Positions 11,706 to 25,600 of a stretch of 64,000 nucleotides of DNA are shown here, in pieces. The first letter of the stretch is position 1. Each line of letters opens with the position of its first letter. A program made the position numbers and the translations under genes. Source of the DNA: Lanius collurio (taxonomy: Eukaryota; Chordata; Aves; Passeriformes; Laniidae); assembly GCA_020086605.1 (NCBI GenBank), contig JACBWW010000016.1:12740091-12804090 (forward strand), in the 5' to 3' direction. Below the pieces are notes generated by a model that saw only the letters and a list, made by a program, of their open reading frames with translations, did not search any database and had not been told where the DNA came from.

Positions 11706-14700
11706 CAGACTTGCTTCCTACAGTAGTTTCTCAAAAGAAAGTTGTGCTCATGCCACTTCTCTCCTTACGGAGAATATAAAGAATTTTAACAACTAATCAA
11801 GGAACACAGGGTTATGTAAAAGACCCATTCTACACCATGTGTTCCCCTCCCATGCTGTCAGCTGTTTAAAAGCAAAACTGTTCTGAAGATTCTACTATAT
11901 TTGAAGTGAATAAAGACATGCTTAATCAGCAAGGTATAGGGGTTGAGATTTGGTTTTAAGCTTTTTCCCTTGGGCCTGAATTCCACTCAGCTGAAGGAAA
12001 TGAGAAGTTTGCTATTGTCCATGGAGGTCACTGAAGCACCCACGTGGTGCAATGACAGGGTGGGACAAGGAAAGATGTGGTGATTGCAGCATTGTGGACA
12101 CTGCTGCCCATCCAAGGGAGAGAAGGAAGGGAGAGCACTGTTTATTCTTCTTTATCTTTCTTTTCCTTCTTGGATCAGTAGTACTAAAGATTTGTTGGTC
12201 ATTTTGGCTGTCCTCCAGCCTATTTCCATACATCAGACCCCAAAGAGTTTTTTTCCAAGTTTCTGTTATCTTAAGCTATGGGACATCTGACATAATGCTT
12301 TGGCAAAGGATTCCACAGTTTAATCAGCACCAGCTTCAGCACTGTGTTTTGACATTGAGTAAGGGAGAGGGTATTTTGAATTTTACTTAAATTAAAATCT
12401 CAAAACCAGGAGCAATTTATCTTCCTACATTTGCTCCTAATAGTATCTGAATTCCTGATTAATCTTCCAGGGATCTTTTCATAAGGTTTTTCATAAATGC
12501 ACTTCTGATTTGTTGGACTTCAATCTGGTAACAGAATCATGTGTAAAACTGTCACAGGAGTCTTTACTTCTTTCTGCCTCTCAGTGAAGCAAATTGCCAT
12601 CCAGACTGTTCTGTAGAGGAAGCTTCCTGTTTCCTCATTGTTTAAATATACCAAGTAAAATGATTTAGAAAACTCTAAATGTAGAACTTCACATTCTCTT
12701 CCACCACAGTATATTTGTTTGTGTAGGAGTCTTGGCTTAGGTATTTTAGTTTTTACTTTCTGCTCTTTTTATCTTTTTCCATATGCATCACGATTCTTTT
12801 TTCTCCCATCTATTCGTTTCCAAGGAAGCCCTTTAATGTGACATGTTTATATGTGTTTCCATTGTATCTTCTATTTTATTTACACACTTTAGATCAAATG
12901 TTTTAATTAACTTTAAAAGAATTATAATGTAAACATACTAATGCAGACTGCACATTGCAAAAACAATATGTGTTCTTCCTTTTTCATGGAGTCCTGTGAT
13001 GGGATGGATCACTTTTTACCACCAAAAAAAATATGGGAAAGATTTCAAACAGTGGAAAAGCTAAACAAAGATTTGGGGGCAGTTGGATGTGTGCCTCCTC
13101 CCTCTTCACTTCCTGGAGATATGTCTGTGATGAATTTGAAGCTGTAAAAATGTGAAACAAATCTTATGGCAGATGCTATCATTCCGAGTTGAGCTGAGTC
13201 TTTTTCAGCCCACTAACTTAAACGGTTTTTGGATTAGGCCCTAAAGAAAAGGATGTCATCTTTGAGATGTGAAATGGTTCTTCAGAACATCCGAGGATAA
13301 GTATTGCAAAAAGAATTGATTTCATACAGAATCTTTCTTTTCTCATTACAATGGATTTATCTAAACTGTCAGAAAATGTCAGATCTTCTATTTGTGCCCC
13401 ACAGGACTCTTTTTTCAGCATGTTATTCATTTTTCTACAGTTTCTCCTTGCTGCAATATCTAGTGTTTTGGCTAAAATTTTAGGTATTTTTACTAGTATC
13501 TTTGACCTCTGCAAACACCAGAGTCTTCTTGTAATTTTCAAATAATACACTACTTACAGAAAACTCTTTTCTGTGTTCTGAAATAGACTTTCAAGTGCAT
13601 GTTAAAGGGACAGTTTCACTGTAATCCTCAACAATTCTAACAGATGAAATATTCCATTAGTTTGACCAGGTAAGCAAAGTTTACAGATGCCAATGGTTCC
13701 TTGCTCATGTTAAAAGGAATGTGGTGCCACAAGAGGCCTCTGAGCACTGGCATTACTCATTCAGCTGCAGACTTCTCTGCAAACAATGGTAGGAACCTTT
13801 GTCACTGCTCCCTCTACCCTCCTCAACTATTTACTCTTTTTTTTTTCCTGTCCTACACCTCTTTTGCCACCGTATAGGGGTGTCCTTGTTGCAGAAGCCT
13901 AATAATGAAATACTTTTTGATATCTGTACTAACATACTGCTGATGGTGCAGCATCAACTGTGAAGTGGGTGAGCATGGCTTGAAAAACCAGAGTTCTGTC
14001 AGTGGTGTGCATATATCAGTGTTTTCTGTGCAGAAGCAGCTGACAGCAGGATTATCCCGGAGGATAATGCAGGTGTAAAAATAGGAGAAAGAATCAGTCC
14101 AGAGAGAACCTCTCTCTACTTCTCAGTTTTGTAAAAACAAATATATTTAAGCTCTCTGAGGTTTTGAAGACAAAAATGTTGCCTTGTTTTCTAGGGAGAG
14201 ATGAGACTTTCCTGCTGCTGATTAAAAGTCAGAGCAAAAGAATATCAAATGAATAGATACATGCAGAATTAATCAATAAGATTTTCAGTTCTCTACTGAT
14301 GGATGGGAAAGAAGGAGTTAAACTACACTGTAAAATAATAATGCTTTAAACCAAATAGTAACCTATGTTTGTCTTGAAACGACAAATTCTGCCATGAAAT
14401 TGTGAAACTTTCTTTTTGTATTCACAGATAAAAATATAATAATTAATTTAAAATTTGCTGGCTTTTTGATGTTTTTACTTTCTGCAATAATTTGATGTTA
14501 AAAGAAGTACATAACAAAGAAACAGTAGTAATTCTATCTCCAGTTGGGTTCTCCTATCCTGATGCAATTTTTTTTATTTAACTTTTCTACTTTTTCTGCT
14601 TGCTAAGTATGAGATCTGGGTAGCTATTCCCAGGAGTTTTGCCACTGATTTCAGTGAGATATTTCTTATGTGTTTATGGGTCTCTGTCTTCTGCCTAATT

Positions 14701-16358
14701 TCCCTTGCTTTGGAGGCAGGCCCACTGTGACTTAGAATCATTAAGAATTTTTTCCTCCTGTTGGGTGGTTGCTTGTGTCTTTTTGGTGCTAAAGCTGAGG
14801 ATGTACTGACATTGTCATTTGTGCTTTCCATTACTACTGTTCAGTATTTAACCTACTTTCAGGAAGCTGACTTGACCTGAAATGTTCAAAGCATCAGCTA
14901 CTTCTTAATTAAAAGAGGCTTTCAAAGCCATCAGGTAACTTTAAGTATCAGGTAAAGATATTTGAGTACATTGATATATTAGGATTATTAGCTCAGCTTT
15001 CAACAATTGAAAGAATGAATTACAAGATTTCTCATTCTTATGGGACAGCTTCCAGATGGAATACATCATCCAAAAGAAAATATAGCCATGCTAAATAAAT
15101 GGACATTAGTTGCATGCCAGTTTGGTATTTACCTAGCTCAGGGCACCAGTGCATGCAGTGTGGAAGGGCTCCTTTTCCAGCACTGTCTTGAGTACCATTC
15201 TCAAGTTTTTCTAACTATTAATTTTGTGCTTGGGGACAGATGAAAGCTGTAACCTGGAGAGAAACAAGCTCTGATCCTGCCTTTCAAGTAAAAGCTCTTA
15301 GAATGAGGCATTGCCAACTAGGAAATTTCCCTCAGTAACTCTTTATTCTCATTTTTCTGCCAAAAAATATTAGGTTTTTTTCTGATGTACAATTGAATAA
15401 ATCTTTTTGAGATCTTAAAGCACAGACACTATACAAAGGTAAGGAGTATAAAAGCAGAGAATTAAGATAAACAGTGCAGTGTACCTGGACTGTCTGAGGG
15501 AGCTCAAAGATTTCATGAAACCATCATGTTTGCTTGAACCTGCAACAGCCTTTGTACACCCTTAATGCTTTTGGATCAGAGGTAAACTCTCAAATGTGAA
15601 ATATTTGTCAGTCAGCTACATATTAAAGCATGAAAATAGTTTTATTTTTCTGTTCTGTATTGTTCACAATCAATCCTTTAAAAATTCCCTGAGAAGAAAA
15701 CTGAATTAGCTTAAATATGAATGTTTCTGTTTTTTATCTTCTGAACATGGCTTCATGCTAAATGTTTTGTGGAAAATTCTCTTCTTGTATTCTCTTGAAG
15801 GCAAGGTTCATTCTTAACAAAAGTAATCTCAGGCCTCTTGTGAGGGACAGAGACTCTAGAATTGAAACTCAAAAACTCTAGGTTGGGCAAGTACAACAGA
15901 ATATTTTCTTTACATATCTAGAAAAAAACCCGAAACAACAAAACAAACATATCAAGAGTCCCAACTCCAATATCTTTATCCCTTTCAGTTGCCATTTTCT
16001 TTTCCTGGTAGAGAAGCCATTGGAATAATGCCATTTTAATTAGATTTTGTATTAAAAAAAAAAAAAAAAGAAAAAGAAAGGACTGCAAACTGCTGTTGAG
16101 ATAGAGACTTGCCAGTATCATTAAAGAATGCTATAATAGTCATAAATATTATGCAATGACAAAAATACATATAGAGATGTATGATAGTTTGAAAAAGTAA
16201 AATTACAGGTCATGTTCTGGATATGGAGATGAAAAACACCACCAGCAGTCAGAATTTTCACTTTTATGTGATTATATAGCTATAAAATTATTAGAGTCAT
16301 AATCAATGCAGGTAATCCCATTGAAAACTGCAGCAAAAATCAGATCTTTCTTGCAAAT
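11706..16358. other. Non-coding AT-rich DNA, no gene seen
   Basis: There are overlapping open frames at 12012-12390 and on both strands at 13218-13550 (up to 112 codons), without recognisable domains. A 16-base A run lies at 16054-16069. No repeat family was identified. Confidence 0.6.
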
Positions 16359-16800
16359 TGTGGTGGATTGATCTTGGTTGGCTGTCAGACACCCAGCCAG
16401 CCACTCTCACTTTCTCTCCTCAACAGCATGGAGACAAAACAAGTTGGAAAAGCTCATGGATCCTGCTGGTGGGACTGAGGTGTAGATGAACACCTGCTCC
16501 ACTGCATGGCCTTCGTGAGTTGCAGGGTAGTCCATACTTGACTGCCTGGGGCTCCATCCCTCCCCATCCTCTCTGGGAGCTCACAGGGCTTTGTCACATT
16601 TTGTCCCTTGCTCTCTGTGCAGTGCTTTTCCCTTCCTCAGACACATTTCCCTGGAGGTGCTGCCTCAGCCCTGCACACCCCAGCTGTGTTATGGGAGCAG
16701 CCTCTCCTTGCTGTGCTCCTCCTGAGCCAGGCTTTGCACACCTGGACACAGATACCCAATACACACAAGAAAACCCACTTCATGAAAAAATAATACTACT
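16359..16800 (+). mobile_element. Degraded endogenous-retrovirus LTR
   Basis: The segment begins TGTGGTGGATTG at 16359, and its first 85 bases resemble, with substitutions, the first 85 bases of the LTR at 51732: 'TGT.GTGG.TT..CCTTGG' followed by a C/T-rich 'cactctcactttctctcct'. It then becomes G+C-rich, with 'tgctccactgcatggcctt' and 'cctgccttcag'-type text like songbird ERV LTRs. It is probably a diverged solo LTR. No gag, pol or env frame was seen. The right boundary is unclear: G+C-rich sequence continues to about 17230 and may be more of the same or a second repeat. A 169-codon frame at 16520-17029 begins at a TTG, not an ATG, and is treated as chance. Confidence 0.5.
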
Positions 16801-17230
16801 ACTCTCTTTATTTTCAGGGGTTGAATTCAAAAATATTCACACATCTCAGTTTTGCTTAAATTGGTTGTGTCATTGCCACTTCCAGCCTAAAGCTGCAGCT
16901 AATGCTGTGCTTGTTTCTGCTGGTGGCCATAACTCCCCGTGGCCTGAGGGTGCCAGCTGGCTTTTCCCTTGCTTCCAGGTGTTGCTGAGAGAGGATGCAC
17001 TCCTTTGCTTGTTCTGCCTCTGGGCTTGATTAATTTAAAGCTTGTAGAACACAAAATTGCAAGAGGAGGCCTCTCCCTGTATCCTTTACAAGCTATAGGC
17101 ACTTCATTGGTGACATGCAGGACTCCAGGACCCTGCTTTGTCTCAGCTGGACAAGGACTTTTATTAACAACAACTTACCTGGAAGTCCTTAGTATTGGCT
17201 GTTTAGCTCATTGTGAAGCTGCAGTCCTGA
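16801..17230. other. G+C-richer tail next to LTR, origin unclear
   Basis: Base composition remains higher in G+C than the flanks until about 17230, with open frames on both strands (16899-17102 minus, 16969-17277 plus). I do not recognise the text as a particular repeat. It may be internal or LTR sequence of the same degraded retrovirus, or unrelated unique DNA. Confidence 0.35.
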
Positions 17231-20200
17231 ATTCAAGTACTTCCTTCAAGTGTGGTGTGAAAGGGATTTTTTTCTAGATCTCCTAGGAAGAAACATTATG
17301 TTTCAAAATTTCAAAGGAGGGACAGTATGGTTGTTTTGTTTCTTTTCTTTTGTTCCCTTCCCTCTTCCATATTTCTGAGAAGAAACTTGCTGCAACCTAT
17401 CTATATGCCACTTATTGATTGCTGCAAATGGTGAGTTGACTCATCACTTGATGATCTGGAGTTAATGGTTTAATTCCTTGAGAAGAACCATACTCCCTTT
17501 TCCATACTTTCTGTCACCTTATTTCAGTGTCTTTGTGGGGTTTGTAACACTCTTTCTAGGTTGTCTCTGATATTTTCTGGGTTCTCAGTCTGTTTTTATA
17601 ATTAGCTCTCAAATTACCAACAATTTGTAGGGTTATGGTGCTTAAATGATTTTTGTGGATTCAATCCTTCCTGCATACATTCTAAGAAAAAATAGACTAC
17701 AATTATTTGCTAGAGTAAAAGAATGATCAAATAGAAACTCATCAGTTAGATGCTGAATATGAAATGAGTACAGCCTGAATCCATTTTTCTGGGGCAGGGA
17801 TTGTGAGTGTAAATGGAAAATTCTTGGCATCATCTGACTCAGAATCTACTGGATCAATAAAAACTGCTAATGCAGAGTAGCTCCTAATTTTCAAGTATAG
17901 AGAGCATTTCAGGTGATGTGAATTAAGTTTCTTTATTTTATGCATCTGGTTTGTACTAGATTCTAACATACAGTGCTATTAGTAAATGTTGTGCAGGAAA
18001 ACAAGTGTAAGACTATTACTGTTTCCTCATGTGTGTATATTCCAAGAGTTTTATATTTGAGAATTTGGCAAGTAAGCAAGCTGTTGGTTTTCACACACAT
18101 TACATTCATGTAGGTCTTTCAATATAGATCTGTTTCAGATTAAAGCAAAGTAGGGTTGGTTGCTTTAGAAAACATTCTTTTCAGAATATTTATTGAATGT
18201 ATGGGTTTTCCTGATTAAGCAGGGATGAATAATGTCTATCTGTCAGGCTCAGAAAGTAGCATTATGCATGGATTGCTGATTGTGCCTGGAATGCCATTAT
18301 AGAGAGACAACTCAGTATCTTTAGAACAAGTGTAAGTTTCATATCAGAGTAAATTGCTATATGAAATATAAATTGCAAATATGAAATTATCAATGTTCCT
18401 AGAATTCTGTGAGATTCACACATGGAAGTGGACTTCAGTTGTTAATGCCATGCTGAGCATGCAGTGTTTTCTATGGATCAAAGCAGATGGTGCTGATTTC
18501 CAGACTCAGACCACTCTACTCTTTTAAGTGACTGCTGCCATGATGCTGAAAAAATGGAAACTCGAGTTAACATCCTTCTATTGTTATTCAAGCTAAATCT
18601 CATGCACAGAAAATAAAGGAGAAAAACAGATAAACCAAACTTGAAAAAAGATTTATGATGTAAATGTGTAGTTTCTGTGCTGGGCTCTCTGAAAGTAAGA
18701 AACTGAAATGCTCAACCACATTACTTATAGCAGACAAAATCAGACCTTATTTCTGATGGTTCTAAGGTCGACAGATAAATGTAATATCCTTTTCTTCATT
18801 ACTGAAAAAAAGATGTTGGGCAGTGAAATTAGATATTTAATACGTGCACATTTAGAACCTAAATTAGCTTCTCAAACACTTCCAAAGATGAGCTAAGAAC
18901 CAATTAGAAAGTTCAACTTCTGTGCCTAAGAAAGTGTCACCTGGAATCACAAGTTAAATGTTGTCAGTGATTTCAGCAGAAAGAAATAGTTTTTCAAGAA
19001 GAAGCAGGACAGCTCTGATGCTGTGGCACTTGACTGCTTCTTTGAAGGCTTGATGAACTGCTTTCCTGTAAGCAGATATTCAGTCTCCCTGCTTGGCATT
19101 ATAAATAACATCTGTCTAGTGTGTGGATGATGGTATGGAGTATTAAAGGCTAAGGATTAGGCATTCATTAAATGATGAATCATATTCATTATGGTCTCTT
19201 TCTGTAGAACAACCCTTTCTGCTACAAACCCAAATAATCTTTATGATGAACAGACAGAAAATGTCTCACTCAACTACTACCCATCTTATTTCTGTAGGAG
19301 TTAATTTGTTTTATTGTTCTATGTTCTCCTTCCAGTCAGAGCAGTTTTGGCCTATATTCTTTGGAAACTTACTAAACAGCATCAAGGCATTTTTAATTAT
19401 TATATTTGGCTTTATTCTTGCAAAACCAAAACTATTGGTACCAGCTGAGAAAATCAGTTATAAATATGTAAATCCAGTTCCCAAATGTTATTTTCTTTCC
19501 CACTCCTTTTCTACTGTCAGTTTTGTGACAGATACAAGGAATTTTATTTATTAATTAGACTGATTGATTTGATTGACTGACACATTTGGTATAGTTGAAA
19601 TGTTTGATGTATCAGAAATTCTTGCTTTCAAATAATAGTTTCTTTGATAAGGAGCATTTAACAGAAAGCATTATAGATTGAAGGGCTGCATCTTATTTCA
19701 AATGTTGTCCTCCCTTTTCTTTTGTTTTTGGGCATGGTGAATGACACAGTAAACATCCCTATTAAGTGACAGATCTGAGGCTGCAAAATGAACAGAGAAG
19801 AACAGAGAAGAAAGTGAATAAATCCTTAGGTGAACATTGTTCTTAATAGAAATGGCTCAAGAAACATCCATTAGAAAAGCTGATGCTGTAGAAAGCCAGG
19901 GCAATATGTACTGTCATTTAGAATCAGTCTCTTCTGCTGTAGATGAAATATCTGAAGGACAATCAGTAGATAATTCCCATAACTCTCTCAGAAATACTGT
20001 TTTCATCTAACAAGTCTATCAAATCCTTTAGATTTCTTCTATTATAGCAGAAAATATACAGGTACAAATATGGTCATTGGAAGTTCTTCCAAAGGGAAAA
20101 GCTTGCATGTTAAGGATTATTACTTGGCTAGGGCAGAAAAAGGACTTCAGATTTTAATGTTGAAAAGTTATAAAAAATTATTATTGCTCTTTTAATCAAT

Positions 20201-21639
20201 TTTTTGGGGTTTTTTTTGAGTGCTAGTTTGAAAGATTGGGTGGAAATATTTGCTTTAAATGTTCTTTACACAGACAGCTTTGTGGAGAATTTTATGTTTG
20301 CTCCCAGTCACTGGAATTTACTTTCTTCAGTGAAGATGTGTGGGCCACAGAAGATGAGACCTTGTTTTCCTTGTGCACTTCCATTTTTCATGTTAGATGA
20401 TTTTGTATGGGGAAATAAGCTTTTTTCTCAGTAGCGACTGATCTTAATTTTGCATATTCATTTCACATCTCAAAGATGATGGAGACCATATCTGCTCGCC
20501 TGTATTCTCCGAAACAGACAAATTATTTTTCTTATGAGAGATTTTACCTTTCTGCCTGCATTGGTGAAGCCAACTGAGGATGCCCCACATCCTTTATCTA
20601 ATTCTGAGGCAAAAGTCACAGTGATTTAAACAGCAAATGCACAGAGCTCTCATTTACTTTCACATGATATGTCGCTCCAATGAGTTTACTGAAGATTTGC
20701 ATCAGATCCCTGCTCTAGCCTGTCTCCTACTGCAATTTTTATTATGATACTGTAAAATATTTAGCTTTGCATTGGGGTCTAATGTCAGTAGCGTTGACTT
20801 CTGTGGGATTTGGAATCAGGTCATGAAGAATAGGTCATTTTTTTATGTTGCAGGAATGTGCCACAAACTAAACACAGTTTTCCATGTAGTGAGTCTTGAG
20901 AAAAATATTAAATAAGGGCTGTGCTCTGGAGAGGACTACCTTTGGACCTATGATAGGGCAGACATTAACCATCATGTACATTTAAAAGAGATCACTCTAA
21001 CTTGTCTACCTTTTTCTTAAGTCTAATTATAACAAAAATAGTTTACTGTGTGGAGTCACGTTCAAAAGCGTGTCTTTGAAACATGCCTTCTGAAAACTTA
21101 GAAGTATTTATCTGCTAAAGCTGCCATACAGAATCCCCTTTTCATGTTTTTATTGCAAATATCATAAAAGATATACTGCTGCTCATGTTTATGTACAAAT
21201 GTGGCCACTAACCTTGCCCCACTTTTGTAGATTTGCTCATCTCATGAGACACTTTGTATGCTGTAAACTGAAAAAAGATACACAATTAAAACTTGTTAAA
21301 GATAATTAAACTGAAGTGGAGATAAAAAAACCTGCCTCACTGCTTTGTTCATAATAATACTCTCTGAACTATAATTAAATTCTTCCTTCCAATAATTGTA
21401 TACATATAAAGGAATTTTTCAGATAGCAAAACAATATAATGATTAAAAATGATTAAGAAGCTGATTCCAAAAGCAAAGATGAGCCAGGGAGGGTTGGAAA
21501 GATTTTAGGTGCCTCTAAATATACTGTACCAGCTGGGTACCAGATGGTGTTTGGCTACTTGCACCCACTAACGCAAAATATCAGAGGAGCGACTACACCA
21601 TTGCCAGAATCAGTTCCCCTCCCTTAAATAAAAGTGGCA
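17231..21639. other. Non-coding AT-rich DNA, no gene seen
   Basis: Short open frames only (at most 103 codons, 19243-19554). Stretches near 18200-18310 and 20440-20700 look like unique, moderately complex sequence that could be conserved non-coding DNA, but I have no positive evidence. No RNA gene was recognised. Confidence 0.6.
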
Positions 21640-21790
21640 CTCTTGGGAACAACTTGGCAGTACAGAAAAATTTCCTGACAATGAGATCTATTAGATTGTG
21701 AAATAGTCTCCTGAAGGCAGTAGATGCCAAACTGCTCGGCACGTTGGAGAGGCTGGATGAAATCTAGAAAAATACCGTAGAAATGTGCTA
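21640..21790 (+). mobile_element. Old CR1-like LINE fragment
   Basis: The text near 21677-21765 ('cctgacaatgag', 'attagattgtgaaatagtctcc', 'gaggctggatgaaat') parallels the part of the CR1 3' region where younger copies read '...tggaacaggttgcccagggaa...'. The wording is closer to older CR1 lineages of reptiles and birds. Divergence is high and both ends are approximate. Confidence 0.5.
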
Positions 21791-22585
21791 TTCTGGTGAG
21801 GTGGTGACTTACTCTGTTATAAACTTGGAGCTAGGAGATTTAGATAAGAATGTCTCTGCTTCTCCAGAGCAACTTTAGAATATTTAACTTTGTCTTTCAC
21901 ATTAAGCTTATTTGTATGAGGCATCAAGGACTGAAGATATTTTCTTTTGACTTGTCTCTAATCAAAAAATAAACCAGTCATGTCATGGATATAGTTTGCT
22001 TCATGATATTGGTAGTTGTGTGCTTTTTAGAGAGTTATCTTATGTGAGTGTAGCATACTTACTTTCCTTCCAAAATGTTGTTAAGGCATCTTGCAGAAAC
22101 AATAAGCATCACCAATATGTTATACTAGACGTGCAGACATCATCAGCTTTTGAGGGTAATGAAAAAACTCTTGTAATTTGTTCCTCTTATCTGTGATCAA
22201 AGGATAATTAGAAAGAAAGAAAAGATAATTAAAAAGAAATTAACTTAACTTCAAACTCCCATTTCTGTTGGCTGCTTGAGAATCAAGCCAGAAATAGGAA
22301 GCACATCACTGTGTGTAGCAGTTTGCTAGCAAGAAATCATCTCGAAATTGCTGGAAGTGTGATTGCATTAATTGTGTCCAAAATGAAAGGTTAAAGAAAT
22401 CAGTAAAAGCATTGTATTATGGAATACAAAAATGGAAATGATCTGATTAACTAATGAAGGTTCCAGCCTGTATAGATGCTGCTGGAACTTGCTTACTATT
22501 TCAGACCAGCTGAATTAGTACGTCCAAGGAAAAAGTAGAAGGAAAAGGACTAAAATATTTTTTCTCTTCTGTTTTGCTATTATTA

Positions 22586-22607
22586 TTTATTCATTTAAAT
22601 GAATAAA
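22586..22607. repeat. Perfect 22-bp palindrome
   Basis: The half-site TTTATTCATTT is followed directly by its reverse complement AAATGAATAAA, with no loop. Coordinates are exact. The centre TTTAAA and the ATTCAT words make it a possible dimeric homeodomain or POU target, but AT-rich DNA produces such palindromes by chance. Confidence 0.9.
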
Positions 22608-25600
22608 AACCTTGGAGACCTAAAGCCTCCAGTGTCATTTGAAAGTATCATTTTTGATTTGAGCCCCAGCTGTGGACTCTTTTGTCTTTGAACTAAATGC
22701 AGCTGGGGCTGAAAGCGCCCTTGGCAGAGACAAAACAGTTGTCTTCTGAGGCAAGGCTTTGATTCCACATCTTTTCTCACTGCCACTACAGACTAATTTT
22801 TTGCCTGTAAGTAGAATTTAAATCTAGTGTTTAAAACCACAGATCTGCCTTGTGCTGAGTGGCTTCCATGCAGGCTGCACAGAAAGGGTATAGCTTTCTC
22901 CAGTCTCTCATACCTTTTGAAATCATTGAAGTATCCCAACAGGAGCTCTTGTAAGTACAAGAAAATCTGGAGTTTTAAACATTGAGACAGCTTACAGTCC
23001 AGTGTTAGTTTGTAATGATGGTCAGAAGTAAGTAGAAGTACAGCAGAGTCCTTTCCAAGTGTGTTGGTGCTCCTCTCTCAGGGCTTCTTCCTCAGTCTCA
23101 TTGAGTTCAGAAGCAGCAGGACAAAATCATGAGACAGCTAAAGTCTATGTTTTGATATTCATTTCTTTCAGACATCTGATTTTGTGGAAAGATTGCTTAA
23201 ATCCCAGTAGCACACTGCTGCTTTGTTGGTGTTGGGTATTTGCCAATCAGCACTTGAAAAGCACTGCTCAGGACATTTTGCACAGGTTATAAGGGTCTGC
23301 TGTGCTTCAGATGTTGCTGTGCTCTTATTTAAGCTCTATGACAATGAGGGAGTGAATGGCAATGATCAAAAACCTGCTGATCCAGTGTCTTCATCAACTC
23401 TTCCCAAAGCCAGATCACAGAGGGGTACCAGAAACTAGTATTAGATCACTGAGTTTATTTTGAAATGTCAATTTAAAAAAATAATTTCTATCCACAGTAG
23501 CAGCAAATGTTAACTGGATTATGCTAGCAGCATCCAACTGCTGTTACCTTACTGAAAATACTATATGAAGTTTTTGTAGGAGATTGTGAAACCAAAGCAA
23601 TATAAAAATAAACATTCAGCCATTCTCAGGTCCTTGCCACTCATTAAGCCTGTGGAGGAGCAATGCAGAGAACAAAAACCAAATGCAGACCCTGACCAGC
23701 AGAGCTCCTTTTTTTAGTCTGAGGAGGATGCAAGTGTCATAAGGAGCTGACATGAACCTCACAGCACACAGAACCCCTTCTCTTCAAACCCTGTTCAAAT
23801 TGGGGGAAGAGCAGAGTGATTAAAATACTGATCTTATGATATAGTCCTGGATTTGGAATGGCCCTGATGTTTCCAGTAAAACAAAGAACAGAATTTAGGG
23901 TACTTTTAAATATATTCCAGCCAAAAATGTTTTTTGCTTTACCATGATTGACAAGGTAAGAAAAATGACATCCAAAAATTTCTCATGCTTCATCATTTAT
24001 CTAGATTACAATATATTTCCTATAAAATCACAGGAACATCCAGGTATGTAGAGACAGACCCTGTAGTGTGAACCCAGAGGTGGATACTTCTATATTTCTG
24101 TGCAAGGATTGTGTGTACATTTAGACACACGGCATTTGAAAATGCACCTGCCTTTGTTTTCTTGTTCTTGCTCTCATGTTACACACAGCAGTGGGAAAAA
24201 AAAAAGCTGCCTTGCTATAACCCTGCTGACTTCTGTACAGACAGAACTTGACATCTGACTTTGGTCAAGTTATGCCAGAGAAGAATGTGTCCTTCACTAT
24301 TCCACTTTGCAGACTTCTAAAGTATTTTTATTTCAGAAGAGTATACTGAGTCTTTATGTCTCAGTTTGCTTTCTGAAGAGAATTAGATAAATAGAACTTT
24401 TTTGAGTTTATATTTTTATTTCTAGCTTTTTTGCTACCTGATATTAATTAGTTTTTAACAGATAATATAGGTAAATATTTTAGAAATCAAGTAGCAGTGG
24501 GATATTTGCCATGAGTGAAATAATCCTACTGTAGGTTTCTAAAGAATGGGCTTCAACTTTCTCTTTAACTTAATTTAGGCATCTGTGAACTGCTAAATGC
24601 TCAATAATTTCAATTGGCAGCAATAGAAAACAATTTTTTTTCCACGTAGCAAGCACATGCAAGATGCATGGATTACTGAAGAAAATCTTAGGAGCTTGTG
24701 AAAAAACCTGATCCATCTAAATGAACACCTTTCCTTTTTTGTGCTTGTGTGTACTGCACATCCTTTCAGAACACAGTCCCAAATTGTAGTGATGTCCCAA
24801 ATCACAGGATTAATGTGTCTATGGACAGACCTCTTATGCCTCTAGAATGAAGTACTCCTTGCTAATTTCTCTTCAAGACACCAGCTTAATTGCATTTTAA
24901 ACAAATGGGCTGCTTTGCTGGCCAACTTTTAAATGAGATAACAGCAATGTTCACTCTCCAGCAGTGATGAGTGCCTTGCAGTAGATTCAAAACTCTGTTC
25001 AATAACAGGTTTAATCTCACACCAGCAGATTTACTGCAGAATAAACTGCCACTGAGCTCATAATTAGTAAAACAAAAAAACCCCAACCTACTAAATATTA
25101 TTTTCCAAAGCAGCAGGCTATGTTTTAGTGGAAAATTTCAGTCCTTTTCTTAGTATGTTTTATTGATTTTATGTATGATATTGGGAATTCATGCTATGAT
25201 TTAAGATAATGGTCTTTATCGATCACTTAAGCAGTTGTTTAGCTACACAGTAGCAAAATGATGTTCCCATTCATGGAATATGTGATACTGACAGCGGGGA
25301 GACCACAGTGCTTCCCTTCTTAATGTTTATTTCTTTTTTCCAAAAGCATATTCGCTGCTGGAAAACAGCAACTGAAAACATTTGTGCTTTAGAAACAATC
25401 TTCCCATAATTTTCTTTGTTGCAGCTATTAGTAGCCAATTGTGATTCAGTGATACCCAGCTCAACAAACAGATGTTCCAAAGTATATCCTCTGTAGCATG
25501 AAAAGAAAATATTAATGAAGTAATTGGAACTATTGAGGAAAAGAAAATCGTGAGTATCTAGTTCTTAATGTTTGAAGTCATGCCCTTTAATGTTTTCTTG

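Noticed and set aside
12012..12390. Overlapping frames on both strands, up to 112 codons
   Set aside because: The Phe/Leu-rich stretch comes from a T-rich run near 12150-12180; no family resemblance, and competing frames on the other strand are equally long.
13218..13550. 110-codon minus-strand frame with a facing plus-strand frame
   Set aside because: No recognised domain; the facing frame covers the same bases, as happens by chance in stop-poor stretches.
16520..17029. 169-codon plus-strand open frame
   Set aside because: It begins at TTG and overlaps LTR-like, G+C-rich sequence where stops are rare; no retroviral or cellular domain was seen.
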